Shown piece by piece: positions 33,817 through 45,580 of a DNA stretch of 64,000 nucleotides. A model generated the notes under the pieces. It made no database searches. It saw nothing but the letters and a program-made list of their open reading frames with translations, and was not told the DNA's origin. Position 1 is the stretch's first letter, and the number at the start of each line of letters is the position of its first letter. Source of the DNA: Podospora comata (taxonomy: Eukaryota > Ascomycota > Sordariomycetes > Sordariales > Podosporaceae); contig CP071495.1 of NCBI GenBank assembly GCA_017354895.1, positions 727,001-791,000 of the forward strand, in the 5' to 3' direction. The position numbers were made by a program, and so were the translations under genes.

Positions 33817-34890
33817 ATGTCAAAGACAATGCCCACTCTGGAACTCAATCCTCACAAACGGATTCCCCTTCTCAAAATCAAAACACACCACCCCGATCAT
33901 GAGCCACAGCTCCCCATTAGCGAGACAAAGTCTCGCCCCACCCGTCCATCAGCCTCCGACCTACCAGACCCCCCCCCATCAAACAACACCGGCAGCATCT
34001 ACTTCATCGGCACCGCCACCACCATCCTCTCCTGGCACGGCGCCCGCATCCTAACCGATCCAAACTTCCTCCACGCCGGCGACCACGTCCACCTCGGCCC
34101 AGGCGTCACCTCGGAACGTCTCACCAATCCCGCAGTAGACATCAACGCCCTCCCACCCCTAGATTGCATCCTCCTATCCCACTACCACGAAGACCACTTC
34201 GACCGCCTAGTCGAAGACTCCCTCAACCGCCAATTCCCCATCATCTCCACCCCCCACGCCAAATCCTGCCTCACTTCCCCTTCCAAACCAGAGCCATTCC
34301 AGAACGTCACTGCCCTGGACTTTTTCGACTCCCTGATCATGCCCATCGTTCAGCGCACCTCCACCAACAGCAACGGCAAAACCCCTCAAATCAAAGTAAC
34401 AGCCATGCCAGGGAAACACGTCCCCCCCGGCCCCCTCGCCGTCGTCAACGACCTCCTAGGCGCTGTCCCACCCACCAACGGCTGGCTTCTAGAACTGGGA
34501 TACACCACCTCATCCGAAACAGCACAAAACACCCAAGTAGGCTACAGAATCTACATCTCGGGTGACACCCTCCTCATCGACGAGCTGAAGCAGATCCCAC
34601 AATGGCTTCACGGAGAAAAGATCGACCTGATGCTTGTCCACCTTGGCGGGACGACGATCCCGGGTGCAAAGATGCCGCTCTTGATGGTGACAATGGATGG
34701 GGTGCAAGGGGTAAAACTCATGAAGATGATAAATCCCGACATCACCATCCCAATTCACTACGATGACTATGACGTGATGGTGTCGGGGCTGGATGACTTC
34801 AAAATGGAGGTCAACGGTGCAGGGTTGCAGGACAAAGTCGTGTATCTGGATAGGGGGGAGGAGTATCAGTTTCAGGTCAGGGGGCTATAA
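33817..34890 (+). CDS. Metallo-beta-lactamase-fold hydrolase
   Basis: Predicted 357-residue intronless protein. Zinc-ligand motifs are LSHYHEDHFDR (the HxHxDH signature), a later H in MPGKHVPP, the Asp in YISGDTLLID and the final His in ITIPIHYDDYDVMVSGLDDF. The set and spacing resemble UlaG/NAPE-PLD-like members rather than true beta-lactamases. The substrate is unknown. The start at 33817 (TCAAGATGT, A at -3) was preferred; the frame is open back to an ATG at 33730 but that extension is Lys/Thr/Pro-rich and unlike the family. There is no signal peptide, so the enzyme is probably cytosolic. It is the first intact gene right of the transposon island. Confidence 0.88.
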   Translation: MSKTMPTLELNPHKRIPLLKIKTHHPDHEPQLPISETKSRPTRPSASDLPDPPPSNNTGSIYFIGTATTILSWHGARILTDPNFLHAGDHVHLGPGVTSERLTNPAVDINALPPLDCILLSHYHEDHFDRLVEDSLNRQFPIISTPHAKSCLTSPSKPEPFQNVTALDFFDSLIMPIVQRTSTNSNGKTPQIKVTAMPGKHVPPGPLAVVNDLLGAVPPTNGWLLELGYTTSSETAQNTQVGYRIYISGDTLLIDELKQIPQWLHGEKIDLMLVHLGGTTIPGAKMPLLMVTMDGVQGVKLMKMINPDITIPIHYDDYDVMVSGLDDFKMEVNGAGLQDKVVYLDRGEEYQFQVRGL

Positions 34891-35053
34891 CTGAAAAGAA
34901 ACAAAAAAACTGTTGATGGTCTTAAAGTCAATGTTTGTATTTGCTAGCAATAAAGATGATGGTATCATAATACTCCCTCCCAAACTACAACTAATTCGCA
35001 CAAGCATTCTGTCTCTCCTTTGGCCATGGCGCTGTTGCGTCTATTCAGGGAGC

Positions 35054-35621
35054 TCAAGCTCTCATGGGGGCCTGTCCCTGATAGCCCATCTTGTCCGGCA
35101 CACCTCCCTGCATCGCGTCCCTGCGCTTCTCCACCTCCTTGTGCGACTGGATCACACCGCAGCAAGGGCAGCAGCAGGCGACAAGACAGTCGGTGCACCC
35201 GCTTCCCTCGATTCTATGCTTGGATCGGACCTCTCCACGCTGAAGGCATTCGAGACTGTGTTGCACAACAAGTCAGTACAGGTGCTATTGGGAGAAAGCC
35301 ATGAGGAAGAGGTTACTAACATCCATCCCCAGCCGCCACAAAAGTTCAAGCCGCACCAGGCACATCCCCACATGCCACATCCGCTAGGTGAAGGGTTCGA
35401 GGGGTTCTCGAGAAGCTCATGAGTCTTGTTCACCACTGTCCACCCATATGGTCAGCCACTAATCGATACACACCAAGCCATGGGTGAGGAGAGTTGAATG
35501 AATGGCAAGACTCACGAATACAAGGGCAGCAGCACCCCATCCAGAAGTGCCCACCAGAGCAACATCCACAGAGGCCATCTTGCCACTCTCCTTCCTTGAT
35601 GATGGTGGGTTGGTGAGACAT
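35054..35621 (-). CDS. PLAC8-family cysteine-rich protein
   Basis: Predicted 140 residues from three exons: 35516-35621, 35321-35435 and 35054-35255. Both introns are GT-AG and the junctions CPCI/LVNKTHELL and GWGWI/LECLQRGEVRSK keep the frame. Family hallmarks are GEWQDGLCGCCSGGHFWMGC, followed by CCCPCI, and the C-terminal RIEGSGCTDCLVACCCPCCG, matching the two Cys-rich blocks of PLAC8 proteins (plant cadmium resistance and fruit-weight proteins are relatives). Roles proposed for the family include metal tolerance and size control, at membranes; none is established for fungi. A smaller gene made only of three short exons, it is easily missed by automatic calling. Confidence 0.85.
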
Positions 35622-37459
35622 GATGTGTTCGATATCAGATTCGGTGGGCAACGTTACGTAGAGATGTCGTGTACGGGATAAGTACGAGAGGTAATCGGGT
35701 AGCAACGGTGACGACGGTGTTTTTTGCATCAACCAACAGGATCCGAGACAAGAAAAGAAACTCAATTCCAGTTTTCCTGGGGAAAAAGGGGGGAACTCGG
35801 TTCATTTTAAACCATCAGCCCTGGGGGTCGGTCTCTGTCGTTACACAGCAGCAGCTGCTGCTGCACCCTTGACTGCGCCATGTGTGAGGATCACACTTCG
35901 GACTGAGAGTTATTAGGTAGGAGGGGACAAAGAGGGACCCCGGCTTGCGGCTGATGAATGGGACCTGTGCTGTGACAGTCAGAAGGGAAACGATGTGTCG
36001 TTAGTTGACGGCTTGGGCTGTAATGTTGGCCTTGGCCGCGGCTCGTGATCATGTATGTCTAACTGTTTTGGAAATGCGGTGGGAGACAACAGAGAAGGTC
36101 GCAGCCAAAGGCCTGCTGCCTCTTCGCATTGTTTTCTCATTTCAACGTCGAACCGCAAAGGTCTGCCAAGAGCTGGGGAAACGGCAGTGGCTTTTGGTTG
36201 TCTGGAAAGCTCGGTCTTGTGAAGGGGCGTTGGTGGGCTGGAGCCTTGCGACTCGGACTCGTAGAGGTGTTGGATCATCGGAGGATGGAACTCTGGTCAG
36301 GTATTGTGGCAAGCCAGCGACTCCTTGTCTGACTGAACATCTTCATTTTAAGTTTCTCTGTATCCAAGAACTGTCAGCTTACGAGTCAACTAAGAATTTT
36401 CTTCACCTCGATTCTTCATTCTAGGAATGTTTCCTCAACGAGGCTCGCAGCAGCTGATGAGATGGTGGGGCTTGGCTCTGGAACCATTGAGACCATCTAC
36501 ACAACGCCCCCACAATTGACAGCAGAACATGCAGGGCCCCATCGTACCTGATAGTTTGGGACCTCCCAACTGCGACCAAAAACAAACTCAACAGTTATTT
36601 CGTCGTAGAAAAGATCAGACTCGAAAGGGATTGAGGTAGATAGTCAATACCTACTAATCTAAGGAGGTGTCGAGGTCCTTTTTCATTGACAAAACACCCA
36701 AGAGCACCTTGCGGGGAAAGCAGATCACTGCATTCTCCCCACAGGTAGGGCTGCTAACGCACGGCCCAACCGCTGTGCCGGAAATAGCCCCACTGTGCCA
36801 CTCATCACTTAACGAGGCTCGGATGAATATCAATGCCCGCTCCTCCATGAATGACATGATTGAGCCGCAAGCCTACCGCTGATGATCTCCGAAACGGATC
36901 TATATCTCCCAGTCGGCCGAACCACGGTTCCTCGAGAGATATACCTAGAAATATCTTCTTGGCGTAACCAAGAGATGAAGCTCTCGATACGAAGGCCTGT
37001 TGTCAGGGTCACCAAGTGGGTGAGGGTAACATGCGGTGGTATTCGCCGTGGTGTCACCTCAAGGCCGCCCTCAGCCGCACCCCGGAGAGGTGACACAAAG
37101 TTCTGACCTCTTGTCAATCTGAAACCATGCTTTGTTGATTGCAATGTGCCATAATCTATCTGCTCATCACCACCATTACTTTTATTGACCTCGAAATATC
37201 ACCGCATGCGTTTCTGGGAGCCCCCGATGTAGTCATGCAGTGAAGCCCTACACAATTACAAAGCCCCAGAACAGATATGCCCATGTATGGTTCAAGGTCT
37301 CGTCACGACTGGTCACTGCAGGTGCATGTCAGGTCTGATACAGTGTATACGTTCGGATTGCTGCAATGTCTACCTCCATTGTCCCCTCATTACACACAAA
37401 TTTACATCCATGCAGATCTTCTTTAAAATACCTACCCCATCCCATCTTCACTATGCCAA
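35622..37459. other. 1.8 kb intergenic region, no gene recognised
   Basis: Lies between the start of the PLAC8 gene and the stop of the helicase gene. Contains an 18-bp perfect CAG/CTG palindrome at 35846-35863. Frames of up to 139 codons are present but show no family features or splice-consistent continuation. Confidence 0.4.
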
Positions 37460-40400
37460 CTAGTGATCAGCCTGCGATTTACCCAGATTCCCAACAAGGC
37501 AGGCCAACAACGCCAAACCCCCCCCACCACCAGGTTGTGAGCTCATCTCATTCTTTATAACAAACCCCTCCTCCACGGTGCACTTTCTTTCCTCAACACA
37601 GCTCTTTCCCTGCCCACACTCCTTCATCATGACATGGTCGTTCTGATCGACAGAGTTCTCCTTCCCAGTAGACACCTCCCCCTCAATCTGCTTCTCCACA
37701 ATGCACTCCTTCTCCTGAACAATATCCTTCCTCTGAAAATACTTCTCCTCCAATACCTCGTTCTCGGGAGAAAACTCCTTCTTTTCACTATCGCCATCCG
37801 CATCGCGACACATCAGCCAGTCATATGCCTCTTGATTGATCTTCCGAGTGATGGATCTGCGGTAAAACTCCTCGTTTCTCTTGTGCTGAGCGGCCAAGGC
37901 CTCGGTAGCCTTGCGGTGCAACAGAGCCGACTGATCGATCTCGTCCAGGTCGTCATACGCCATCGTGGGCCAGTCGTCAGACAACGGGATAGACCAATCC
38001 TCATTGTCGGGGATTTCGGCATGCAGCCAAACAACCTGTCCATTCCCGCTGCAAAGATCGTTCCCATCCCCATTCTCACTGGTAGCGGATGGTGAGCGGT
38101 CTATGCAGGCAGCGTACATCCGGCGAAGATGCTCACTTCGGTGCTTGAAATGCTCGGAATACGGCATATCTCCAGACATCAGGATTATCTCCCCTAAACG
38201 CGCTCTGGTTAGAGCCACGCACAACCTATTAGGGTCGTCAAGAAAATCAGTAGATCTCTCCTTCGAGAGATCCAAAAACACAAAGTCAGCCTCGTGGCCT
38301 TGCGAGACATCGACTGTACGAGCTTCCACCCGCTTCTGGGCCCATTGAGGGAGTGTCCTGAGCTCCTTCTTATACCGCTGGAAGGCAGCTCTGTATGGCG
38401 ATATTATGAGGACGGTGCCGGGCTCCACCCTGTCCGGCTTGCGAAAATGTTGATCAGCCAGCAACTCCTTGACACGAGTCATCACCCAAGCCGCGTGGCT
38501 GGGATTCCAGCATGATGTTCCCTCCGTCTTTTCTCCGACAGATCCTTTCAGATGAACAATGAGTCTCGGTACTCCGCACGGCTTATTGCCAATGAGCCGG
38601 CTCAGATAGTTGCGGACATGAACGAGCGGGCGGTTTTCCGTTTTTGCTGTTCCCGAGACCATGAGTCCGTTGTACCAAAGACCGGATGCCAACCGATGAA
38701 GGCTGCCATAGGCACGGTGATTGATCAAGAGTTCATGACGAATCACCCCGGCCCTGGCCGCGCGTTCCATCATCGAAATTTGCATTTGTCGCGCGTAGGG
38801 ATTCTGAGAACCGGAGCCCGCAGAACCGACGTAAGGTACAGTTTGCCGATGATCGCCGCAAAATATCCAGGCGACCGGGTTGAAGTTTGCAATTGCCACC
38901 AAGTTGCACAGCTCTCGGGCATGAGGCGACTCATCAAAGAACACCAAGTCGGGCTTGAACATGCCCTTAAAATGATTAGACGCAGCCACAGGGGTTGTCG
39001 CAATAAAGTCGGCGTCGGCTAGGGTGTCTCGGTACAGATCGTATACTAGATTGCGAAAACGGAGGGGGACCACGAGGCATTCCTCCTCACCGAACAACTC
39101 TTCTTCCATGTACTTCTTGATCGGCTCATACTCCGTATCCTTGTGTGCTTCATAACGCTCCCAAGCCGCTTCGTCGAGACTCGGGGCTCTGCAACTGGTC
39201 TCGGAATTTTGCCCAGTGGTCATCTCTTTGACAGTCGCAAGGAATTGGTTGGTGAAGTAGGCATTGGCAATTCCGCCCGCCGCGGCGTCCTCCGCTTGGT
39301 TCAGCTTAGAGCTCCGGTTCACCTCAAAACCCCAACCCTTCATCCGAATGATCGACTTCTTCATGCCCAGATCTTGGTACAGGCGGACCATTCGATTCGC
39401 AACATCGTCGACAGGACTGTTCATATCGACGATGAACAAAACCTTTGCCGACTCATTCGGACGCTTCCCAAATCGTACCATGGGCTCAGATTGAGCCATG
39501 GCGATAGTGAACAGATTGAAGTGCGTCTTACCCGCACCAGGCCCCCCCGGGAGAACACAAATACCGCATGGTAGATGGTCAAAGCCGTGAAGATAAGCCT
39601 CCTTCTGCTGTTGGTTTAGCATCTGAAACCTCTTGCCGAGGGGCGTCTCAAACCAGCCAGGCCGGTCAAGAGCCTTTTTCATGTGTGGCAGTTTGTCGTG
39701 AAGGTTGACACGGAAAGCAGGGTTTGTCAAGGTGACAAAGTAGTTGAATGCGTCCAGTTGTCGATCCGTCGCGTTCTGGTAACGACCGTGGAGAGACTCT
39801 AATGCTCCAATTTCAGAATCTTTGGTTGATTCCGAGGCGAAGAGATGGAAATTGACCTTGACGACGTTGGTTGGGTTCAGCTGAGAGGCCAGATAAATTT
39901 GGTCTGCAACAATCTTGCGATCGTTAGAATCGCGACGCAAACCAGAAGAGTTCCCAACCGAGGAGGCGATGGGTGAAATGGTTGATGATGAGGAGGCTGC
40001 TGGGGAGAGACGCTTGGGACTAGTGGCCGCCGAACTGGAAGATGACCCAGTAGAGTCGATAATGGGTTTGTCCAAGACCTTATGATGCTGTGCAGTCGGA
40101 ACGGTTACTTTGTATGCGGGAAGCTTTGCCAGCGGCGAGCTGCTCGATCCCAGAATGGCAACTGGATTCTCAATGCGAACGATATCCCAGTATCCGCTGA
40201 AAGTACCATCTGCAAAGGCGATTCTCACTTTGCCACCTCCACCTTGGGACGGCATCTTGCTTTCGCCGTTGGAGCCTGGCTGAACGAGAAGGAGGTATTC
40301 GCTGCGCTTTATGGTTTGCCGAATACGAGTAATGAGCCTGTTAAAAGGCCATGTTAGTACTTGATAGAGCAGGGGACTTGAATGAAGACAACATACCAAG

Positions 40401-40536
40401 CATCGAACTTGAGGTCCTGCCCATTGATCTCATTGATCAACCGCGCATCTTGAAGGAACTCATGCTCCGTTCCAGCCTTGTGGATGCGCGCAAATTCGGC
40501 GACAGAGCTGAAACTGTAAATGGGAGAGAACTCCAT
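37460..40536 (-). CDS. Superfamily 1 (UPF1/DNA2-like) helicase
   Basis: Predicted 1005-residue protein from exon 1 (40397-40536) and a long exon 2 (37460-40337), joined W-L-I-T-R across a GTATGT...AACAG intron. Helicase motifs run in order: I PGGPGAGKTHFN, II FFDESPHARE, III GDHRQTVPYVGS, IV IISPYRAAFQRYKKEL, V TVDVSQGHEADFVFLDL and VI VALTRARLGEIIL. This is the AAA_11/AAA_12 type of SF1 helicases acting on RNA or DNA. Motif II has DESP in place of the common DEAx. The N-terminal 130 residues are Ser-rich and have no recognised domain; the C-terminal tail after about residue 850 is Glu/Lys/Cys-rich. Many fungal genomes carry such helicase-like genes of unknown role, and no zinc-binding N-terminal domain of UPF1 is seen. 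Confidence 0.9.
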
Positions 40537-41679
40537 GATGGTCGACTGATGCTGTATAGGTGTTGTGTTAGTGACTCAGGTCGCGTGCTTGGAATTTGCG
40601 AAACAGGGAGTCTTCTGAGAGTCCGACAAGAGTGGAGGGGAAGCCAGCGGGGTGGTGGGGGAGAATGTCGTGGTTGTGCCTTCCAAAATGGATGACGGGG
40701 GTTGCGGTGGGTGAGATATGCGAAGCCCAATGGAAACCCAAGAGACTGAATTGCAAAAAGAGGCGATTAGAAAGAAGCAATCGATGCGGTGAAAAAACAA
40801 CAAGAGACTGGCTCCTTTGGTGCTTGGGACAAGAGAAGAGAGAAGAGGAAGAAGGGAAGAAATTCCCACGCAGCCTGCCTTCATGGCAGAGAAGAAAAAA
40901 AGACTGCTCCGCCAGAGGTTGTGGGGCAAGTCTGTCAGTCTATTCACTTCCTCATTCACCTGCCATCACAATAGGTGATCTCCTATTGTGCTCTTGCTCT
41001 TGATGTGCTCATTGGCCATTTTAGTGGACGGCTGGGACGACTGTGCTCCGGAAGTGAACGAGGGTGTTCCGCGTGTGGGTGAACGTGCCTCGTGAGTGGG
41101 TGAATGAGGTCGGCGCAAGTGGGTGGATGTGGTCGGCGTAAAGGCAGGTTGCTCAACGCGGCTGGGAGCAAGTCGATCAGTCGTGCTCGGCGGCAGAGAA
41201 AATTCTTCAGTGATTGGAAGCCAACCAAATTGCTCATCTTGACCAAAAGTTCAGACAAGATGTCAATGCCCGAGGTTTGGCAGAGCCACAGGGTATTCAG
41301 GTGGAATCATGATGCTTTGTTGGGAGGAAGACAGAAGTAGATGGAAAGAAGCAGGTGGAAAGTGCCAGTATATTTAGGTGAATTCAGTTCTGTACAGATT
41401 GATTTTGGCAACCGCAGCAGACAAGGAAGATGCCAGTTCATCAGTCTGGGTGCTACAAAGGTTGAAATGCCAAAAGAAAAAACCAAGGGTATATTGCTAA
41501 ATATCGAAAACACACTAACTATTGCTATCTTGCTGGGTGATCCCAGCAGACTCCTCTGCCTCGGCCACTTCCATTATCCTAGCCAACTTCCAAATAATCC
41601 ATCTGTGTTTACAACTTTGAACTTTGAACCCCCATTATCATGAGCTCTTGCCTGTCATCATGTGCCATCATGATCATCA
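40537..41679. other. Intergenic region upstream of the helicase
   Basis: About 1.1 kb: helicase promoter on the left and the 3' flank of the membrane protein gene on the right. Contains short repeats of GTGGGTGAACG/GTGAGTGGGTGAATG at 41070-41106. No gene supported. Confidence 0.4.
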
Positions 41680-43557
41680 TCAATCCACCAATGCCGGCTG
41701 TTCGGACCTCCCTGCTTGACCCCCCTTCTCACGTTGATAGTAGTGGATATGCTGCTCGTCATGCTGATTGCCTCGGCGACGCTTGCGAAGGATGGCCGCA
41801 ACAAACGCCCCGATCACACTAAGTAGCGTCAACACCAGAGAATACAACCCAATCAAGAAGCCAAGGATCTCCGAAGTCTCGCGAAGAGGCGGCCGAGCAA
41901 AATCCAGCGGCATGTTGTTGTTGGGGCCTTGCCTGTTGATGGTCAGCTCGGCACAGACGATCGTGACCAACAACAGCACAGCTAGCAAAACGGCCCAGGG
42001 GATATTCCACAGGGTGAACTGAATTGGCGAGGTTGTTCTGCTTTGGTATCGATGTCTGATTGTTCGGGACTGAGTCTGGTGAATGCAGGAAAGGATCTCC
42101 TGCGTGTGTCGTCCACGAGCTTTGCAAGAGTAGCCTGGTGAGCTCCGGACATCATAGACGTACTCCCCTTGACCGGATTCGACTGACTTCTTGCCCTTCC
42201 TCTTCCTCTCCTTCTGGCGTAGACCAAGTGCAGCGGGGCCAAAAAAGCTGACAAACAAGATAAACAGGGCAACGGCCGTGGTGATGACAGCGACGATGCA
42301 AACTCCGACGGTCCAGACACGAAGAAAGGTGGCAAACCCTGCATCTGCGAAAGGCTTCTTCGGCGCCAGGACAAAGTAAACGGTTGGAACATTGTCACAG
42401 GTGCCACCTTGCTTGTTGCCATTGCGGAGAAGTGGCCAGTTTAGTGCCGCCGTCCCAAACATGTACATCGACCAGATCAAGAGCCCGATGGCAGCCGTCA
42501 GCTGGTCTTTGTAACTGGTTGTCAGCAAGAAATGCCGGAAGGCATTCTTGGGTTGTCGTGCTCGGCGCTTGATGACGAGTTCTTCAGACGCAATGAGGGC
42601 AACCTCATGCTCAGCGGCTCGGGCTTCGGCCACGGAGTGGTTGGAATGGACCAATGCCGCAACGTAGAGATCCCGGAGCTTGTCAATATCGGCGCGGGTG
42701 GGAGCGGCTGCAATTTCCTCGATCAGCTCAGTGTTGTAGACCGTTGTCACGGCCCCTCCGTCGGTGTTGTTCCCCAGCTGAGAGCCGTCCTCGGCCGGGA
42801 CCTCGATCTGCTCATGCCAGTGGGAGACGTAGTGCTGTACCGCATGAACAAGGCCTTCTTGTGCAGCGTCATGATCTGCGTCTGCTTCCTCCGCCGCCGC
42901 ATGTAGAGCAAATGCTTTCAAAACATCGGAATAGGCTCGTGCTCGTGCCACATCCAGCTCTGTCACTGCTGACTGTCGACAACGCTGAAGACGCTCTCGA
43001 TATTCTGTATCGGTCTTGGCTCCCCGCCTCCCATCAACCACCAATGCCTGTCGGAAGAGAACTGTGAAGACGAAGTAGACTGGATACCAGAGCACGAGCT
43101 GGATCAAGATGGCGTAGTCAATGATAATCAAATTGTAGTCCACAACGTTGAGAAACATGGACAGAAAGAGGGACAGGGCCAGAATACCCCATGCGCCGTG
43201 CCAGAAACGGAATTGCTTGTCAACGCCAAACAGGACGGCAACAATGGCAGCGATATAAAGCAGGTAGAATCCAATACGAATTCCCGTGCCGATGAGCATC
43301 TGATCACCAAAGATATGACATGGTTGAAAAGAGGTCACCGCACTCAGCTCGTCGGTCCCCACGAAGCCGGTGCTGGTGATGCCCACGAAGTAGCCCATCG
43401 AGTGCAAGTGAGTGGTGATGTTGCTGTGGTGCCAGGATGTGTCGATGATAAAGGATAGAGTTTGATTTCCAGGGAAACCCACAGGGAAATGGACAAGGGG
43501 CTCTTGAGAGGGGACATGCTCGATCTCATGAAGGCTGCCGACTGGCCTGATAGTCAT
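41680..43557 (-). CDS. Polytopic membrane protein of unknown function
   Basis: Predicted 625-residue intronless protein. About seven hydrophobic helices are visible: three between residues 95 and 175 (including FYLLYIAAIVAVLFG and AILIQLVLWYPVYFVFTVLF), one near 355 (AAIGLLIWSMYMFG), one near 420 (VCIVAVITTAVALFILFVSF), and two near the C-terminus (AVLLAVLLLVTIVCAELTI and FLIGLYSLVLTLLSVIGAF). Between helices 3 and 4 lies a 150-residue Ala/Glu-rich, probably helical soluble domain with many His. The tail is short, His/Arg/Gln-rich. I do not recognise the family. It faces the same way as the helicase and is followed on the other strand by a surface-protein gene. Confidence 0.8.
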   Translation of the reverse strand: MTIRPVGSLHEIEHVPSQEPLVHFPVGFPGNQTLSFIIDTSWHHSNITTHLHSMGYFVGITSTGFVGTDELSAVTSFQPCHIFGDQMLIGTGIRIGFYLLYIAAIVAVLFGVDKQFRFWHGAWGILALSLFLSMFLNVVDYNLIIIDYAILIQLVLWYPVYFVFTVLFRQALVVDGRRGAKTDTEYRERLQRCRQSAVTELDVARARAYSDVLKAFALHAAAEEADADHDAAQEGLVHAVQHYVSHWHEQIEVPAEDGSQLGNNTDGGAVTTVYNTELIEEIAAAPTRADIDKLRDLYVAALVHSNHSVAEARAAEHEVALIASEELVIKRRARQPKNAFRHFLLTTSYKDQLTAAIGLLIWSMYMFGTAALNWPLLRNGNKQGGTCDNVPTVYFVLAPKKPFADAGFATFLRVWTVGVCIVAVITTAVALFILFVSFFGPAALGLRQKERKRKGKKSVESGQGEYVYDVRSSPGYSCKARGRHTQEILSCIHQTQSRTIRHRYQSRTTSPIQFTLWNIPWAVLLAVLLLVTIVCAELTINRQGPNNNMPLDFARPPLRETSEILGFLIGLYSLVLTLLSVIGAFVAAILRKRRRGNQHDEQHIHYYQREKGGQAGRSEQPALVD

Positions 43558-44186
43558 TCACCAACCGGGGGTGGGGGGGGGGGAGGGTGGTCGACACACG
43601 CATGTGCGATATCTGCAGCCCAATACGACCCCGGCTCCGAGATGGGTGAGGTGGGCTTGCTGTGACGAAGCTGAAGGGCAGACGGCCCCGGGCCTGTGAT
43701 GGCGGCGCAAGCGGCAGGTGTGAGAGCCGTGATTGGGCAGTCCAGGTTTGTAGTTGCAGCCCCGCGAGGTTGGGCCAATTGAAGACTTGGCACTCCCTCT
43801 CGCCCGATCGGCATTGGGCAGTGTGCCCAACCTCATCCCTTCTGCAGCCACGAACAACACCACACCGCCTTGGACAACTCAGACCCACGACGACTCCAAT
43901 CAGGAGCTGCCCCTCGTTGGCGGGCTGCAGTCGCATGCAGCGGGGTTCAATATTCGGGGCTTCAACTTCTAGCCCATCAGATGACGCCACGGACTTTTTG
44001 ACCAAAAGAAAACCTGATGGTTCCTGCTAGGGTCACATCTTGGTTCCCAAAGAACTCTTAGCTCCCCTGCTTTATGATGTCGGCGTCTTGTTCCTGAGCA
44101 AGCGTGACTCGGATAAGAATGAGGCTCGCTGCCTCTCCTCTCTTGGCAGTGCTTTCGAAATCTGTACCTCCAACATCATTTTGAAA
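43558..44186. other. Divergent intergenic region
   Basis: About 630 bp between two divergently transcribed genes, so probably a shared promoter region. A guanine-rich run lies at 43567-43589 (GGGGGTGGGGGGGGGGGAGG), just upstream of the membrane protein start; it could form a quadruplex or be a mutation-prone tract. Confidence 0.5.
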
Positions 44187-45130
44187 ATGTCGACAAAAAG
44201 TGTCCTTTTTGCAGGCCTCCAGCTCTTGGTGGTGGTCTGTTCTGCGCAAAAGAACGAGTTCTTCCGGTGGAACACACCGAGGGCAGCTGGCCTGGAAGGA
44301 CCATCCCTCGATCGTCGTCAGACAACTCCTCCTGGCTATCATCCCGAGTTTGGCTCATGCGGTAGCGGTACAACTTGCGAAAATGCCTGCGGTGCAAACT
44401 GGCTGTCGTGCAGGGCGTCGACGGAGCTGTCGTTGTTCTGCTACAACCAAGTGGATCTAGGTCAAAGCTGTTGTGAGAATGGCTCAGGGCGTGCCTGTGA
44501 CCGTGGATACTATTGCGCATGGAAAGAACTCGGCGGAAGAGTATGGTGCTGTGAAGATGTGAGCTAGTCACTGTTTGTTGGAGATTGCCGAAAGATTGTC
44601 TGACACCTGTTACCAGGGCCAAAGTCTGGAAGAATGCGGTGTGGGCGGAGGGACCACGTCTGCACCCCCTTCATCCTCCACGGCAACCACCTCGGCGGGC
44701 CCAAGCGGCTCAACAGACACCACAACCACACCAACGGATACAGAGAGCGACTTTCCTACCGCAACAGACAGTCAGGGTATCCCCTTCACCGTCACCTCAT
44801 GGGGAACAACCACCGTGGTCTCAACCTTTGAAGTGACCGTCACTGTTGGTACTGGCGAGTGCAACACGGCATCAACTGTGACTTCCCCCCCAGGCAGCTC
44901 ATCCTGGACCGACACCACGATAACGAAGCCACCAACATCCCAAACAACTCACAGACCTACGGTATGTATACGTATTAATGCCCTGCTTTGATGCCTTGCC
45001 ATTTATTCGCTGACTGCTTGGGACTTAGAACTCAACGACGACCTCGCCTGTCGTCACCGCAGGCAGCAGTGATTTGAGAGTCAATCTTGGCTCATTGGCA
45101 CTTTTTGTGCTCGGAGTGATGCTGTACTAA
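44187..45130 (+). CDS. Secreted Cys-rich protein with Ser/Thr-rich stalk and GPI-type C-terminus
   Basis: Predicted 272 residues from three exons (introns 44559-44616 and 44962-45028; junctions CCED/GQSLEE and HRPT/NSTTTS). The start at 44187 gives a clear signal peptide, MSTKSVLFAGLQLLVVVCSAQ. The mature N-terminal domain has about twelve cysteines (CGSGTTCENACG, WLSCRASTELSLFCYN, SCCENGSGRACDRGYYC, WCCED), similar in style to other fungal small Cys-rich surface domains but not one I can name. A long Thr/Ser-rich stretch follows, likely O-glycosylated, then a hydrophobic end (LGSLALFVLGVMLY) that fits a GPI-anchor signal. It probably sits on the cell wall or membrane. Confidence 0.85.
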
Positions 45131-45580
45131 AGTTGAATATGAAAGCTACCTATGTGGGTGCGTGAATATGATTGCAAATGTGTGAAATGACGACATGACG
45201 ATTGGCTGGCAGCTGAGGTTTATGGTCAGGTTGGATCCTTAGTTGATACCCGGGGGTTGATGGTTAGCTAATACATAATTTTTCTTTACTCTCCTTTCCT
45301 TTCTGCCGCTTATACTTGCCTCTGCTTGGCCTGACGGGTGCTGGGCTATCTGTACCCTGCAATCTCAAACCCGAACGGCCCCTCTGCATCACGGACATTT
45401 CGTGCGATCAGTTTGATCATCCCGCATTTTGAATCGGCTAAGAGACGGGAGAGCTTTTGAATGCCCACCATGGATGGATTGCACCTTTCCGCAGTATGTA
45501 TAAGATGTTCACGCAACTGCGCATCGATGCCAACAAACTTTCTCGGTCCACCAGGTCATTGCATCATTGATTAGTTCAAC
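45131..45580 (+). other. Intergenic region upstream of the GH131 gene
   Basis: About 450 bp with no coding signal; presumed GH131 promoter. A TATAAGAT-like sequence lies near 45498. Confidence 0.4.

Noticed and set aside
36005-36424. 139-codon plus-strand frame as a gene
   Set aside because: No family features, no signal peptide consistent with the start, and composition like the surrounding intergenic sequence.
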